DNA of 26,044 bases from IMG/VR virus record IMGVR_UViG_3300007963_000039, positions 1-26,044 of that record; one strand, given 5' to 3'. The position numbers and the translations under genes are program-made. How positions within the stretch are numbered: the stretch's first letter is position 1; every line of letters starts with the position of its first letter. The notes below the pieces were generated by a model. It ran no database searches, was not told the DNA's origin, and was given only the letters and a program-made list of their open reading frames with translations. Shown in pieces: positions 1 through 8,980 of the stretch. The stretch comes from a virus.

Positions 1-495
1 AAAGTCTTCTTCATACTGATCCCCGTAAGAGCCACCCTCTTGATAGCGTGGGATAAGGCCACCACCAGCCATAGGCATTCCAGCGGCCATTGCTCCACCT
101 TGTGGCATACGAGGTATTCCAGGCATAGGTCCACCTGCTCCACCAGGAACTTGAGGAACACCAGGTGATGGCATAGGTTGACCCGGACCTTGTCCAGGCA
201 TACCAGGCATACCAGGCATCTGTCCACCAGGTTGTCCACCAGGTTGTCCAGCATTTTGTCCAGCACCTTGTGCTAAATAATCTGCAAGCTTTGTTGCTAT
301 ATCTTGACCTGGCTCAGGTATACCAGCGGCCTTTTCTAAGGCTTCAATGGCCGTATCATTCTGTTGCATCCTTTTAGCTCTATCTGCAAAAAGATATTGC
401 GCAATGATAGGATGCCCCTTTCGTAGACCATCTTCTACTTCCTTACGAGATAGAGACTCTACGTAGGCCTTTTGTTGTGATATGGAAGCACTCAT
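1..495 (-). CDS. Partial Gly/Pro-rich virion protein with GGLIP-type motif (C-terminus off the window)
   Basis: The reading frame opens with ATG at 495 and stays open for 165 codons to the left edge, so the C-terminus is missing. Residues 1-85 look helical and charged (starts M-S-A-S-I-S-Q-Q-K, then a stretch with KGHPIIAQYLFADRAKR). Residues 86-140 are collagen-like and low in complexity, rich in Gly, Pro, Gln and Met, with repeated G-Q-P-G and M-P-G. Near residue 144 comes G-G-G-L-I-P-R-Y-Q-E-G-G, the same motif as in the two genes upstream, followed by an acidic stretch. Its start overlaps the stop of the preceding gene as ATGA, so it is probably translationally coupled to it. I do not recognise a named family. 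By position, after the tail nozzle gene in a P22-like order, it may be an internal or ejected virion protein; this is inference. Confidence 0.8.
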   Translation of the reverse strand, partial: MSASISQQKAYVESLSRKEVEDGLRKGHPIIAQYLFADRAKRMQQNDTAIEALEKAAGIPEPGQDIATKLADYLAQGAGQNAGQPGGQPGGQMPGMPGMPGQGPGQPMPSPGVPQVPGGAGGPMPGIPRMPQGGAMAAGMPMAGGGLIPRYQEGGSYGDQYEEDF

Positions 496-2504
496 TGATA
501 GTGTATCCTTCCGCCTGCGTACAGGCCGTCTATAAGTTTTTGATGGTACGGTGCTAAAATTCCTAAGCCATTATTAGTGCTGGCCACATAACCTCCCCCT
601 GCACCCTGCACTTCTGGCTGCACTTCTGGGGTTGTTGGATCACCATCTGCATCAAATCCAAACTCATCACCTAGATCATCGGGAATCTCTGCATTTGGAT
701 CTGCTGTTTCTTGACCTGACTGCCAGTCTTTGTACGCACCGTATGCACCAGTTGCATCAGACATAAATCCAGGTTCTGCTTTATAATCACTGATGACCTG
801 AGTATTCTGATATGGTAACTGATTCATCATGCTCAGTGCAGTCTGTGTCTGTTGCTGTGGATAATCACGCTGTGCTTGGAAGTCTTGATAGCCAATATCT
901 AGGTCTCTTTGCTGTTCTTGCTGTGTCCTAGCACCAGCCTGTTCCATGGCCTGTAGCCTCTGCATTTGCATCTGCTGTTCTCTTTGAGCTTGTGTACCCA
1001 TACCACCAGCAATGTTAGCCATCTGGCCACCCATTTGAGCCACTTGACCGAGTGCCTTTCCTTGAGCATCAACAGCACCCTGCTGTCTTCCAAGCATCTC
1101 GCCCGAAGCTTTTAAGCCTTGTAGGCCAAGCTGTGTGCCACCCTGGGCAGCTTGGTATCCCTGCTGTTGAGCAGTAAGAGCTTGTTGCTGTCCTGTAGCC
1201 TGAGCCTGAGCAGCTTGTTGCTCTGCTGTTAGCTGTTGTCCTAGACCTTGCTGTTGTGCAGATCTATCTGCTTGGAATGCCTGCTGTGCAGACTCAAATG
1301 CTTTCTGTTGTTGGCCACCAATAATGTCTGCAGCCTGCTGTGATACATCTCTAGCCTGCTGTGCAGCCTGAACACCCTGTCTCATACTACCAAGGTTACC
1401 CGATGTAGCTGCCTGTGATGCGAGTTCCTGTCCTTGTATTTGTTGGAATTCTCTCAAAGCTTCTAGCTGTGGATCGGTAACTCCTTTGCCATACTGAGAC
1501 ATGTAGTCCTGTAGGTTGGCTTGCGTTTGCATCTTAGGAGCGCCCATTTGCTGTCCTACGCCACGCATAGCTGTAGCAGCTTGACCAGCCTGTTGTTGTG
1601 ACTCACGACCAGTGCCTCTCATTCCTGCACCAGCTAACTGACCTTGCAGTTCGGCTCGTTGTCCTAGTTGTTGTGCACCTGTAGCACCTTGAGAGAATTG
1701 CTGTGCTAATTGGCCATACTGTGGCTGTAGTCCTTGTATTCCTTGGGCTGCCCCACCAACCATACCTTGTGCCTGTGTATAAGCATCTGCGGCTTGTTGC
1801 GTACCTGCTGGGCCTGTACCACGACCATAGGCACCATAAGCAGACCTAGCTAACGCTTGGTCCTGTGTAGTACCTGCTAATCTTTGCCCACCGTATGCTT
1901 GATATGGCTGACTAGCAATATTTTGTATATTACCTGTCAACTGAGCAGATAGCTGTGCCTGTTCAGGAGATACAAAGGATTCAACCTTTCTTTGCTGTAC
2001 TGGTCCACCTGGAGCATAACCAGATATCATTCCACCAGAAGCCCTCCCTCTCCATCCCTGAGCTTTTTTTGCTAACATACTCATTATACGATCTTTATAT
2101 TCCCTATCACTAAGTGCGTCTGGCCCTGACGTAGGGTTGACTATAAGTCCTGTTGACCCCGGAATCATATCTACAACCGCATCTACACCTGCTAGTGTTG
2201 TTCCTGAAATACCAGCACCACCATACTTAAAGAGCTTCTTTAATAGGTCATCTTCCTCTTTGGCTGAATCAAACATGTTTTTAAGAAGGTCTATACGATA
2301 GCTATCCTCGCGTCTACGAGGAGTTCTAGCTTCCTGTGTCTCAAGTACACCACCTTCATCATAGCCAGGAATCATTCCACCAGATGCTCTACCCATCGTG
2401 GGTTGCGTAGCTCCAAGCATCCTACTTACAAGTCTACGTATATCGGAGGGAACTTCTCCTCCTGCTTGATACGGGGGGTATCGTCTATTCATATCTTTCA
2501 CCAT
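492..2504 (-). CDS. Gln/Ala-rich virion protein with two GGMIPGY-type motifs
   Basis: This 670-aa protein has three visible parts. Residues 1-170 carry two copies of a motif beginning R-A-S-G-G-M-I (near 39-52 and 154-167) and a partial one near 13-18. Between them is a Gly/hydrophobic stretch (about 94-122) that could associate with a membrane. Residues 180-560 are extremely rich in Gln, Ala and Gly and probably form long helices. The last 110 residues are acidic, then Gly-rich. ATG at 2504 overlaps the preceding gene by 20 bases; a second ATG at 2492 has GGTGA about 7 bases upstream and may be the true start. Shared motifs tie it to both neighbours. An ejected or internal virion protein, comparable in position to the P22 ejection proteins, is my best guess, but no homology to these is visible. 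Confidence 0.85.
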   Translation of the reverse strand: MVKDMNRRYPPYQAGGEVPSDIRRLVSRMLGATQPTMGRASGGMIPGYDEGGVLETQEARTPRRREDSYRIDLLKNMFDSAKEEDDLLKKLFKYGGAGISGTTLAGVDAVVDMIPGSTGLIVNPTSGPDALSDREYKDRIMSMLAKKAQGWRGRASGGMISGYAPGGPVQQRKVESFVSPEQAQLSAQLTGNIQNIASQPYQAYGGQRLAGTTQDQALARSAYGAYGRGTGPAGTQQAADAYTQAQGMVGGAAQGIQGLQPQYGQLAQQFSQGATGAQQLGQRAELQGQLAGAGMRGTGRESQQQAGQAATAMRGVGQQMGAPKMQTQANLQDYMSQYGKGVTDPQLEALREFQQIQGQELASQAATSGNLGSMRQGVQAAQQARDVSQQAADIIGGQQQKAFESAQQAFQADRSAQQQGLGQQLTAEQQAAQAQATGQQQALTAQQQGYQAAQGGTQLGLQGLKASGEMLGRQQGAVDAQGKALGQVAQMGGQMANIAGGMGTQAQREQQMQMQRLQAMEQAGARTQQEQQRDLDIGYQDFQAQRDYPQQQTQTALSMMNQLPYQNTQVISDYKAEPGFMSDATGAYGAYKDWQSGQETADPNAEIPDDLGDEFGFDADGDPTTPEVQPEVQGAGGGYVASTNNGLGILAPYHQKLIDGLYAGGRIHYQ

Positions 2505-5500
2505 AGCTAAGAGGCACTACCTCGCTTAAATCAATTGGGTCAGGCTGTATTGCTGTACCCGTTCTATCCATTCTAACATCCGTAACAAATTGATCCATTA
2601 CGTCTGCACCACGCTCTGTGTTGCCACTACCTAAGTGGCCTACAACATCACCTGGCACAATATATTCTCCAGCAGATACAGCTATAGTTTGTTTATCACC
2701 ATTGGCATTCATCGTTGCATTTACATAAATGTCATCAGCCATTGCGTCTCCGCCACCACCATTAATTAGACCACCTTCCTGCATAGGTTGTTGCTGTGTA
2801 GCGGCCATCTGTTGTGATAATGCTTGTATTAGCTGATTCAAATCTGCTGAAGTTAACTGATATTTTCTCATTACTCGTTCTACTGTTTCTCTTGAACCAG
2901 GAGAGTCTAGTTGCATTGATGCCTGTGCTAAGGCTTGCAAATCTTCAGGACTTACATTTTCTACTAAGCCACCTTCAGCCATCCCGAGTCTAGACAGAAG
3001 CCCTGCACCACCAGCATCACCTGTGGCTGCGAAGTCCTCAGCAGTTCTCGGAAGTTGATGTGGATCAAGTCCACTCATTTGCTTATCAACAGGAGCCTCT
3101 GCATTTGGGTCAAACCATTTCTTTTCACCGTAGAATCCTGATCCTGCACCTGAAGACGGATTAACTGGTCCAGTAGCCATGGTCTGGCCTGTCGCTTCTG
3201 AACCAGGCATTGTTCTTGTTGCTCCGGCTGAACCAGATAAGCCTTGGTCATAGCCATGTCCCATGTATGGACCTTGTGCTGCAATGTACTCTTCGTCTCG
3301 TGTTACCTCACCAGTATTAAGATCAAGTTTTCCTGAAGGTGCTACGGCTGCATCCTTCTTCATGTCTGCTGCTTTTTTATCGTCTATGGTATATAGATCC
3401 TGCTCATCCACCTCACCCATTTCTTCAACTTGTTCGCCTGCATCATCTGGATCAAGCTGGTTGGTTGCGGCAAGCTCTTTCTTCGCTTCAGTCTGTGCTT
3501 GCTCTACCTGTCTTTCCATTTCTTTTTCCATCTTGCCAGCACGTTTGTCGATCTCTTCTTGGGTCATTTCTCGCTTGCCTTCACGCACCTCTTCAGGAAT
3601 GTCCCCGTAAGGATTCATGTCATAAGTAGTTTCTATGCTACGTTCTGGTGCTTGTCCATACTCTCCTGGATCGGCAGTTGCAAACGGATCTAATTCACCT
3701 TCACCTTCGCCTTCTTCGCCAGGTTCTGGCATAAAGGCAGCTGTCTGTGGAACAACATCTCTAACCTGATCTACAACAGGTTGAGTAGGCGCCTCGTACT
3801 CATCTTCTCGAGGTGCTATTCTTGGTCGTGTAACACGAGACCTACGAGATCCAGTACCTCTACCTTGTGGCATAGTTCTTGGAAGATATGGTGCTACACC
3901 AAACTCATCGCCACCTTCTTCGTCACCATACATTCCACCATACTGGTAGCCTGGTATCAAGCCACCAGATGCTTGGGCATAATTTACTGCTGGTTGATTG
4001 CCATACGTTAGTTGTCCTGCAACACCTTGACGTTGAGGTTGTTGAGTAACTTGTCCAGGCATAACACGCCCCTGCGTACTCATTGGATTTACCATGCCTA
4101 CATTACCAAACCCACCTTCTCCTTGAGCGGCTTGTTCTGCGGCACCTCTTTGGCCAGCTGCCTCGGTTACGCCAAGTGATAGTAGATCTCCTGGGTCTAT
4201 ATCACCAGCTACATCAAGGACTTGTTTACCAATATCTTTATCAGTAAGGGCTGTCTTAATCCCACCCCATAGTCCCTTATCTTTTAGTCCTTCAATGTCA
4301 CCTAGCTTGTCGCCAAGGTTTCCAATCATACGAGCCCTATTAGCACCTTGTGCCAATCGACCCAAGTTAAAACCTTTACCCGATGTTACATCGCCAAGTG
4401 CTGTACCTAATCCACCTAATCCCATTCCGGCTAATGTGCCTACACCAGGAATCATACTTGCAAATGGTGCTGCTACTCCTGCTGCCTTCCCGAGTCCTTT
4501 ACCTAGAGACTTAATCCCCTTCATTAAGCCACCAAGGAAGTATCCTGGCACTTCTCCACCATGTGCATAATCTGGCACCATACCACCGTGTGCCAAACCA
4601 ATAATACCACCAGACGCTCTGCTAATTAGAGGAGGTGCGGTCGCTCCGGTTCCAAGAGGTCTCATAAAATCTTCATCATATACTGGTCTATCTAAATAAT
4701 TACCTAATAATCGCGACATCGCACCTGCTTCTTCCGATTCACGACTTGCTCTTCTCTCATTAAACAGTGCTTCTAACTGAGCATTCCTCTCTTCAGCCTC
4801 TGCTTTTTCAGCAATCATTCTATCAAATTTACTACTAAGGTCAGAATCTCTAGCCTCTAAAGTATTACCAAGTAATTGTGACATCGAATTTACTTCTTGC
4901 AATTCACGATCCGCCCTTCTTTCATTAAACAGTGCTTCTAACTGAGCATTTCTTTCTTGAGCCTCTACTCTTTTAGCTATATCATTTTCCATAAGCCATT
5001 CTGCCATAGGCTCTATGTCCAACTCACTACTAGAAGGACTCCTTGTTGCAACAGCCTTTTCTGGTATGCCCGACAAGAAACTATCCATAACACTATCTCG
5101 TATATAATCGTCTCTTGTCCCTATCTGATCCATAAGTAATTCTTGCATTTCAGCGTTTTCAAACAATTCACGGGGCGAAACATATGGTCCCCTTCCTAAT
5201 TCTGGATTCTCCCATTCACCGTCTGCGACATATCCTCGCTCACCAGGCTCGAGAGGAGCCGATGGAGAAGGTAGAGGTTTTAAGTTTTCTCTTCTTGCAG
5301 TATAGTCAGCTAAGTCTTTAGCCATAGATTCCCTAGCTTCACCTGCTGCTATAAGGGACTCGACTTCAGTCATTTGTGGCCCCAACCTACCAGGTGAAAA
5401 CATAGCAGGCTTGTGAGGTACTCCTTTAAACTTCGACTCCCAACTGTATGGACCTAATTTAAATGGATTATTCGCCCCAGGAGGGCCACCATTCTGATAA

Positions 5501-6072
5501 CCTGGAATTCTGCCACCCATACTCATCTCCACTGGTTCAATTTTTAATCTCCATTCTTGTTCTGCTAATCCACCGCCAGTGCCTTGTTCTGAAGGTGCTG
5601 GAGATAAAGGTTTGGCAAAGCCTGGTCCACTCATTGGTCTAGGTGGAGCCTGCTCTATCATCGGCCCCATCCTTGCTAAATCATATGGTGACGGCCTAGC
5701 AGCCCCAATCATTTGGCTAGGATCTTCTTGAGGCCGTAGAGGTGTACCATCATAGCTTGTAGCACCTGGTACTGGAGGTCTACCACCTAAACTTTGACCT
5801 CTCGACTCTATAGCAGCAGTAGTCTCTTCATCGGTAAGACCATAGCGAGCCTGAACATCAGCCCTATGTCCTGACATGTCTGGTGCAGACATCTGTTGAC
5901 CTACACCGATCATACGAGATGTAGGTGCATCAAGTGACATATTTTGAAATGGTTGGCCCATATCTTGACGACCCAACTGTTCGACCATACCAGGCTGTGG
6001 CTGATATGGATTACTAGACATCATCTTTCCACGTAATCCAGCTAGGCCACCATAGGGAGAAGCTAATTCCAT
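2485..6072 (-). CDS. Large (1195 aa) low-complexity virion protein, multiple GG-IPGY motifs
   Basis: This is the longest gene in the window. Residues 1-370 are Pro/Gly/Met-rich, with one motif (M-G-G-R-I-P-G-Y-Q-N-G-G, near 185-196). Residues 373-461 hold a charged 55-residue tandem repeat. Residues 485-515 contain several overlapping G-G-x-[IV]-P-x-Y units, followed by a Gly/Ala-rich amphipathic or hydrophobic stretch (515-570) that could interact with membrane. Another copy (A-S-G-G-L-I-P-G-Y) lies near 701-709. A very acidic region (about 715-900) precedes a C-terminal domain (about 1030-1195) with two degenerate motifs and the stretch SAGEYIVPGDVVGHLG. I recall similar C-terminal stretches in large virion proteins of marine phages. 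ATG directly follows the upstream TAA. Function is unknown; an ejected or tail-internal protein is inferred from position after the nozzle gene. Confidence 0.85.
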   Translation of the reverse strand: MELASPYGGLAGLRGKMMSSNPYQPQPGMVEQLGRQDMGQPFQNMSLDAPTSRMIGVGQQMSAPDMSGHRADVQARYGLTDEETTAAIESRGQSLGGRPPVPGATSYDGTPLRPQEDPSQMIGAARPSPYDLARMGPMIEQAPPRPMSGPGFAKPLSPAPSEQGTGGGLAEQEWRLKIEPVEMSMGGRIPGYQNGGPPGANNPFKLGPYSWESKFKGVPHKPAMFSPGRLGPQMTEVESLIAAGEARESMAKDLADYTARRENLKPLPSPSAPLEPGERGYVADGEWENPELGRGPYVSPRELFENAEMQELLMDQIGTRDDYIRDSVMDSFLSGIPEKAVATRSPSSSELDIEPMAEWLMENDIAKRVEAQERNAQLEALFNERRADRELQEVNSMSQLLGNTLEARDSDLSSKFDRMIAEKAEAEERNAQLEALFNERRASRESEEAGAMSRLLGNYLDRPVYDEDFMRPLGTGATAPPLISRASGGIIGLAHGGMVPDYAHGGEVPGYFLGGLMKGIKSLGKGLGKAAGVAAPFASMIPGVGTLAGMGLGGLGTALGDVTSGKGFNLGRLAQGANRARMIGNLGDKLGDIEGLKDKGLWGGIKTALTDKDIGKQVLDVAGDIDPGDLLSLGVTEAAGQRGAAEQAAQGEGGFGNVGMVNPMSTQGRVMPGQVTQQPQRQGVAGQLTYGNQPAVNYAQASGGLIPGYQYGGMYGDEEGGDEFGVAPYLPRTMPQGRGTGSRRSRVTRPRIAPREDEYEAPTQPVVDQVRDVVPQTAAFMPEPGEEGEGEGELDPFATADPGEYGQAPERSIETTYDMNPYGDIPEEVREGKREMTQEEIDKRAGKMEKEMERQVEQAQTEAKKELAATNQLDPDDAGEQVEEMGEVDEQDLYTIDDKKAADMKKDAAVAPSGKLDLNTGEVTRDEEYIAAQGPYMGHGYDQGLSGSAGATRTMPGSEATGQTMATGPVNPSSGAGSGFYGEKKWFDPNAEAPVDKQMSGLDPHQLPRTAEDFAATGDAGGAGLLSRLGMAEGGLVENVSPEDLQALAQASMQLDSPGSRETVERVMRKYQLTSADLNQLIQALSQQMAATQQQPMQEGGLINGGGGDAMADDIYVNATMNANGDKQTIAVSAGEYIVPGDVVGHLGSGNTERGADVMDQFVTDVRMDRTGTAIQPDPIDLSEVVPLSYGERYE
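4690..4956 (-). repeat. 55-residue (165-bp) tandem repeat inside the 1195-aa gene
   Basis: Two copies of a charged helical segment start with E-R-N-A-Q-L-E-A-L-F-N-E-R-R-A and end with a form of S-x-L-L-G-N, offset by exactly 165 bases. The second copy is incomplete at its C-terminal end. A 29-base stretch is identical at 4757-4785 and 4922-4950, which suggests recent duplication or selection on the DNA itself. Heptad-like spacing suggests a coiled coil. Confidence 0.85.
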
Positions 6073-6405
6073 TTAACTAGTCTCCACGCCAAATAGAGTA
6101 AAGGCTACTTCATCTGCCGCTGAAGATCTCACTGTCACCACATCTCCGTTCTGTAGGGTGATACCAATAATTATAAAAACAGAATCATTAGCTGCTAACG
6201 CTTTCCCGTAGTAGATGTAGTGTTCATTTGCTACGGTTGCACCCAGCGGACGCACAGCCACCCTAATGTTTGGCGTGTTCCCTGTGAGATTGCAGGCGAC
6301 AAGTGAGCTTACTGTAGTCATCGTGTCATCAGGCACGGTATACAGGTCTGCATTGTTCGTATCAGCAGGTGCCACTTGTCCCAGTACCTTTAATGTATCA
6401 GCCAT
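6073..6405 (-). CDS. Small beta-rich virion-type protein
   Basis: This 110-aa protein starts MADTLKVLGQVAPAD and continues with alternating short hydrophobic strands (LYTVP, VSSLVACNLTG, IRVAVRP, HYIYYGKALAANDSVF, LQNGDVVTVRS) and ends near ALTLFG-type residues (VAFTLFGVETS). It has no signal peptide or membrane segment. I recall similar short proteins in tail regions of marine phages, where they are annotated only as structural or hypothetical. It overlaps the upstream 67-aa gene by 8 bases and its stop abuts the next start, so it belongs to the same transcript. A small virion surface or tail-associated protein is the likeliest role. Confidence 0.8.
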   Translation of the reverse strand: MADTLKVLGQVAPADTNNADLYTVPDDTMTTVSSLVACNLTGNTPNIRVAVRPLGATVANEHYIYYGKALAANDSVFIIIGITLQNGDVVTVRSSAADEVAFTLFGVETS

Positions 6406-6601
6406 TACTGGCTCCTAGCAATAAGAATTGATATTTACGCAATGACAAAGAACTGTCTTTATCGTCTTGTGTTTTAACAGATTCTAAATCACTGCTAACA
6501 TCCTGAAAGTTTTGTTCAATAGTTCTACGAGATATGCTTTCGTTAATCTCATCGTATTCTGATGGTGCCACATTAAGTGGCCGGTATACTTTTAAGGTCA
6601 T
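6398..6601 (-). CDS. Small hypothetical protein downstream of the nozzle gene
   Basis: This is a 67-aa protein with a mostly polar, charged sequence (VAPSEYDEINESISRRTIEQ, then several Asp/Ser-rich turns) and a slightly hydrophobic C-terminus (YQFLLLGASNG). GAGAGG-type purines (GAGAGGATAGC) lie just upstream of the ATG, and the start overlaps the stop of the nozzle gene by 4 bases. The first half looks helical and may oligomerise. I do not recognise a characterised family. Because it is locked between the nozzle and other structural genes, a minor virion or assembly role is likely. Confidence 0.75.
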   Translation of the reverse strand: MTLKVYRPLNVAPSEYDEINESISRRTIEQNFQDVSSDLESVKTQDDKDSSLSLRKYQFLLLGASNG

Positions 6602-8979
6602 CGTCTGCTATCCTCTCTGCCATCAAGTCTTACAAATCCTACACGCCATCCATATCCTGCACCACTGCTTTGTACCTTCATGGATACCTGCCTAGCTCTC
6701 CCACGAACATGAGCCTGATCAGTACTCGAGGTAAAAGCTGCTGAGGCTATGGAACTTTGACTATCTGCTGGAAAGTTATGACCATTAAGACTAATAGTAA
6801 CTTCATCAGTAGATTCAGCATTCTTAAAATGAATGTCAGGTATTATCCTATGGATAGACCAAGTTTTATCTCCTTCTCCAAGGTCCATATCGCCTGTTTC
6901 TATATATGCTGTCATTGCAGACTGATCATCGTCATGTCCACTTTCATGGTTATATAATACGTTTTCGTATAAAATCTCTACAGTTCCACCGCCACCTGTG
7001 TCTGCTGTAGCAGTATCTGCTATCGTAATGGTGTAATTATCAACATCTGTGACCGAGACTACGGTATGTTGGTTGTTTAGCAGTAAGGCTTCTAGCCCTC
7101 CAGTTGCTGATGCACCCTTAATTATGATAGTGTCACCTACAGATAATCCATGATTTGTACTGCTAATAGAAACATTACTCGTAGAGGCAGTAGTTGTGGT
7201 CAGTGGATTGGTAGCCAATTCTTTTGTAAGTATGGAAGAAGCTATGGGGTATGTCTTAGTTACAGCCTGGTTCCATTGTCCACGGGCCAAGCTTCCTGCA
7301 TACCAAGCATTCTCTTCATAATTAAAAATTACATACTTATCATTACTGCCATCTCCTGATGCAGATGGATAGAACCATATAATTTCTGAGAAATCTGGAT
7401 TTGATCCTGCTACAACTTTAAATGTTTGATCTGTATCAAAATCATCAAACACTGTCGTTAGTATAGGACACGGTAGCTTTTGAACACTACCAGCATACCT
7501 ATAGAAAGCTCCACGATCCATAAAGTAAACTGTTCCGTTAGCGTTTACTGCAGCATTTGGAGAGATCATTGAAATACTTCTTGCTACTTCTGTAAATGAG
7601 AAATAAAAGGGACTGCCCACATATCTCATGCTGACCATACCTGCATCAGTCCAAATCAGTATTTCCTGTCGGGTTGCCATGCCTGCAATGATCTCAGAGC
7701 CTGATGACAGTTTCTGACCACCAGCGCTGTTTGTAGCCAATGCTTGCCATGTGCCTACAGTTTCAGAGCTAGACCACCTCACATTCAATGGATCTATTGT
7801 TGTAGAGTTTATATCTGTGGCTCCAAGACATACAACGTGTCTGGCTACATCTGACATTAAGACTTGAATAGCACCGACCGGGGGATAGTAAGTACCTGCC
7901 TTGTAAGAAGCTGTAACACTCGATCCACCAGCAGTTGCAGTACCAGAAGCATTGGCGCCACCGAGATCTGCCGTGAACTCCGCCTTATTCGTTACAGAAG
8001 CAACTGTCATTTCTACATTTAATCTTGCCGCACTAATGCCACCAGTTGCAGTAGCCCCTGCTATCGTCACTAAATCTCCGACGGCTGCACCATGCCCACC
8101 TTTATCTTTTACCGTAACAACCGTGCTACCACTTGCAGTTGTTATAGGATTCGATGTAAGAGTTAGAGACCTACGGACAACTTCTTCTAAAGGTATTGCT
8201 CTAGTCGAAGTTCCATTGCTTTCATCCCAGTAAAAGATTTTACCTTGGCGTACACATGCAAGCATGTCATCACCAAAGTTATCTATAGACCAGAGACGTA
8301 GCTGGTTCGCTTGTCCAATTCCTGTGGCCGATCCCCATGTGCTTGCACCCCAAGTGCCTGAGCCATAACCACCACCAGATACATAAGTATCCAGGCCTAC
8401 ATTAATTTGAAATGCAGCAGTTACACTTGACCCGCCTTCGGCTGTATCTGTAGATGTAGCCTGAGCATCGCATACGACACGAAACTTAGTAGTAGTGTCA
8501 GACCCATCTGGAGCACCTAATGCTGCAATACGATGCTCTTTATTCAGGCTACCAGTACCAATCCCACCTGATGCTGTCGCGCCAGCTATAGTCACATAGT
8601 CTCCTACCACTGCCCCATGAGCACCGGATGTAGTAATTGTGATCACAGCAGTCTCGTCTACAGTAGCTATTGGGTCTGTACCCAGGGTTACAGAACTGCG
8701 AATCGGAGTAACATCATAATATCCACCACCCAGGTTAACGTATAGCTTTAATGTCGTCCCGAGACCTAGATATTGTCCACCGTCGTCAGTCACCCAGTCA
8801 TGGAGACTTCTACATACGCCCAAAAAACGAGCAGTTATATACTTAGACCATCCACCGATCTTTTCTATAAAACCCTTACGAAACCGGACCTTATCAGCAT
8901 CATACCATGTTCCTTCAGCAGAATACCTGGTGCCGTCAGTAACCATACCCGCTTTCGGGGCAATCTTCATCAATGCCAT
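6598..8979 (-). CDS. P22 gp10-like tail nozzle / packaged-DNA stabilisation protein
   Basis: This 793-aa protein opens with a segment typical of gp10-like phage stabilisation proteins: GTWYDADKVRFRKGFIEKIGG near residues 23-43, then CRSLHDWV and YLGLGTTLKLYV. In P22, gp10 forms a hexameric beta-propeller ring below gp4 that plugs the tail and holds packaged DNA. The remaining core (about 193-270, 361-587 and 673-793) contains WxxGS/WSIDNFGDDMLAC-like blade strands and W-T-D-A-G-M and Y-F-M-D-R-G-A-F-Y segments. Three related domains of 85-96 residues are inserted near 97-192, 272-360 and 588-672. Removing them leaves about 520 residues, close to the 472 of P22 gp10. Its start lies 1 base from the stop of the small lipoprotein gene. 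Family assignment is by recalled motif, not alignment. Confidence 0.75.
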   Translation of the reverse strand: MALMKIAPKAGMVTDGTRYSAEGTWYDADKVRFRKGFIEKIGGWSKYITARFLGVCRSLHDWVTDDGGQYLGLGTTLKLYVNLGGGYYDVTPIRSSVTLGTDPIATVDETAVITITTSGAHGAVVGDYVTIAGATASGGIGTGSLNKEHRIAALGAPDGSDTTTKFRVVCDAQATSTDTAEGGSSVTAAFQINVGLDTYVSGGGYGSGTWGASTWGSATGIGQANQLRLWSIDNFGDDMLACVRQGKIFYWDESNGTSTRAIPLEEVVRRSLTLTSNPITTASGSTVVTVKDKGGHGAAVGDLVTIAGATATGGISAARLNVEMTVASVTNKAEFTADLGGANASGTATAGGSSVTASYKAGTYYPPVGAIQVLMSDVARHVVCLGATDINSTTIDPLNVRWSSSETVGTWQALATNSAGGQKLSSGSEIIAGMATRQEILIWTDAGMVSMRYVGSPFYFSFTEVARSISMISPNAAVNANGTVYFMDRGAFYRYAGSVQKLPCPILTTVFDDFDTDQTFKVVAGSNPDFSEIIWFYPSASGDGSNDKYVIFNYEENAWYAGSLARGQWNQAVTKTYPIASSILTKELATNPLTTTTASTSNVSISSTNHGLSVGDTIIIKGASATGGLEALLLNNQHTVVSVTDVDNYTITIADTATADTGGGGTVEILYENVLYNHESGHDDDQSAMTAYIETGDMDLGEGDKTWSIHRIIPDIHFKNAESTDEVTISLNGHNFPADSQSSIASAAFTSSTDQAHVRGRARQVSMKVQSSGAGYGWRVGFVRLDGREDSRR
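6964..8691 (-). repeat. Three repeated domains inserted in the nozzle protein
   Basis: Related segments lie at about 8404-8691, 7900-8166 and 6964-7218. Each contains T-x-P-[IL]-[AT]-T, then H-G-[AL]-x-V-G-D-x-[VI]-x-I-x-G-A-[TS]-A-[ST]-G-G, then a strand near H-R-I or T-V-x-S-V, and ends near S-S-V-T-A or G-G-T-V-E. The DNA has diverged more than the protein, so these are old domain duplications rather than recent copies. They are probably small beta domains that decorate the tail. Confidence 0.8.
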
Positions 8980-8980
8980 A

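Noticed and set aside
3263-3693. Overlapping plus-strand frames inside the 1195-aa gene
   Set aside because: Three frames open in parallel over the same low-complexity acidic region; none has a ribosome site or sensible composition.
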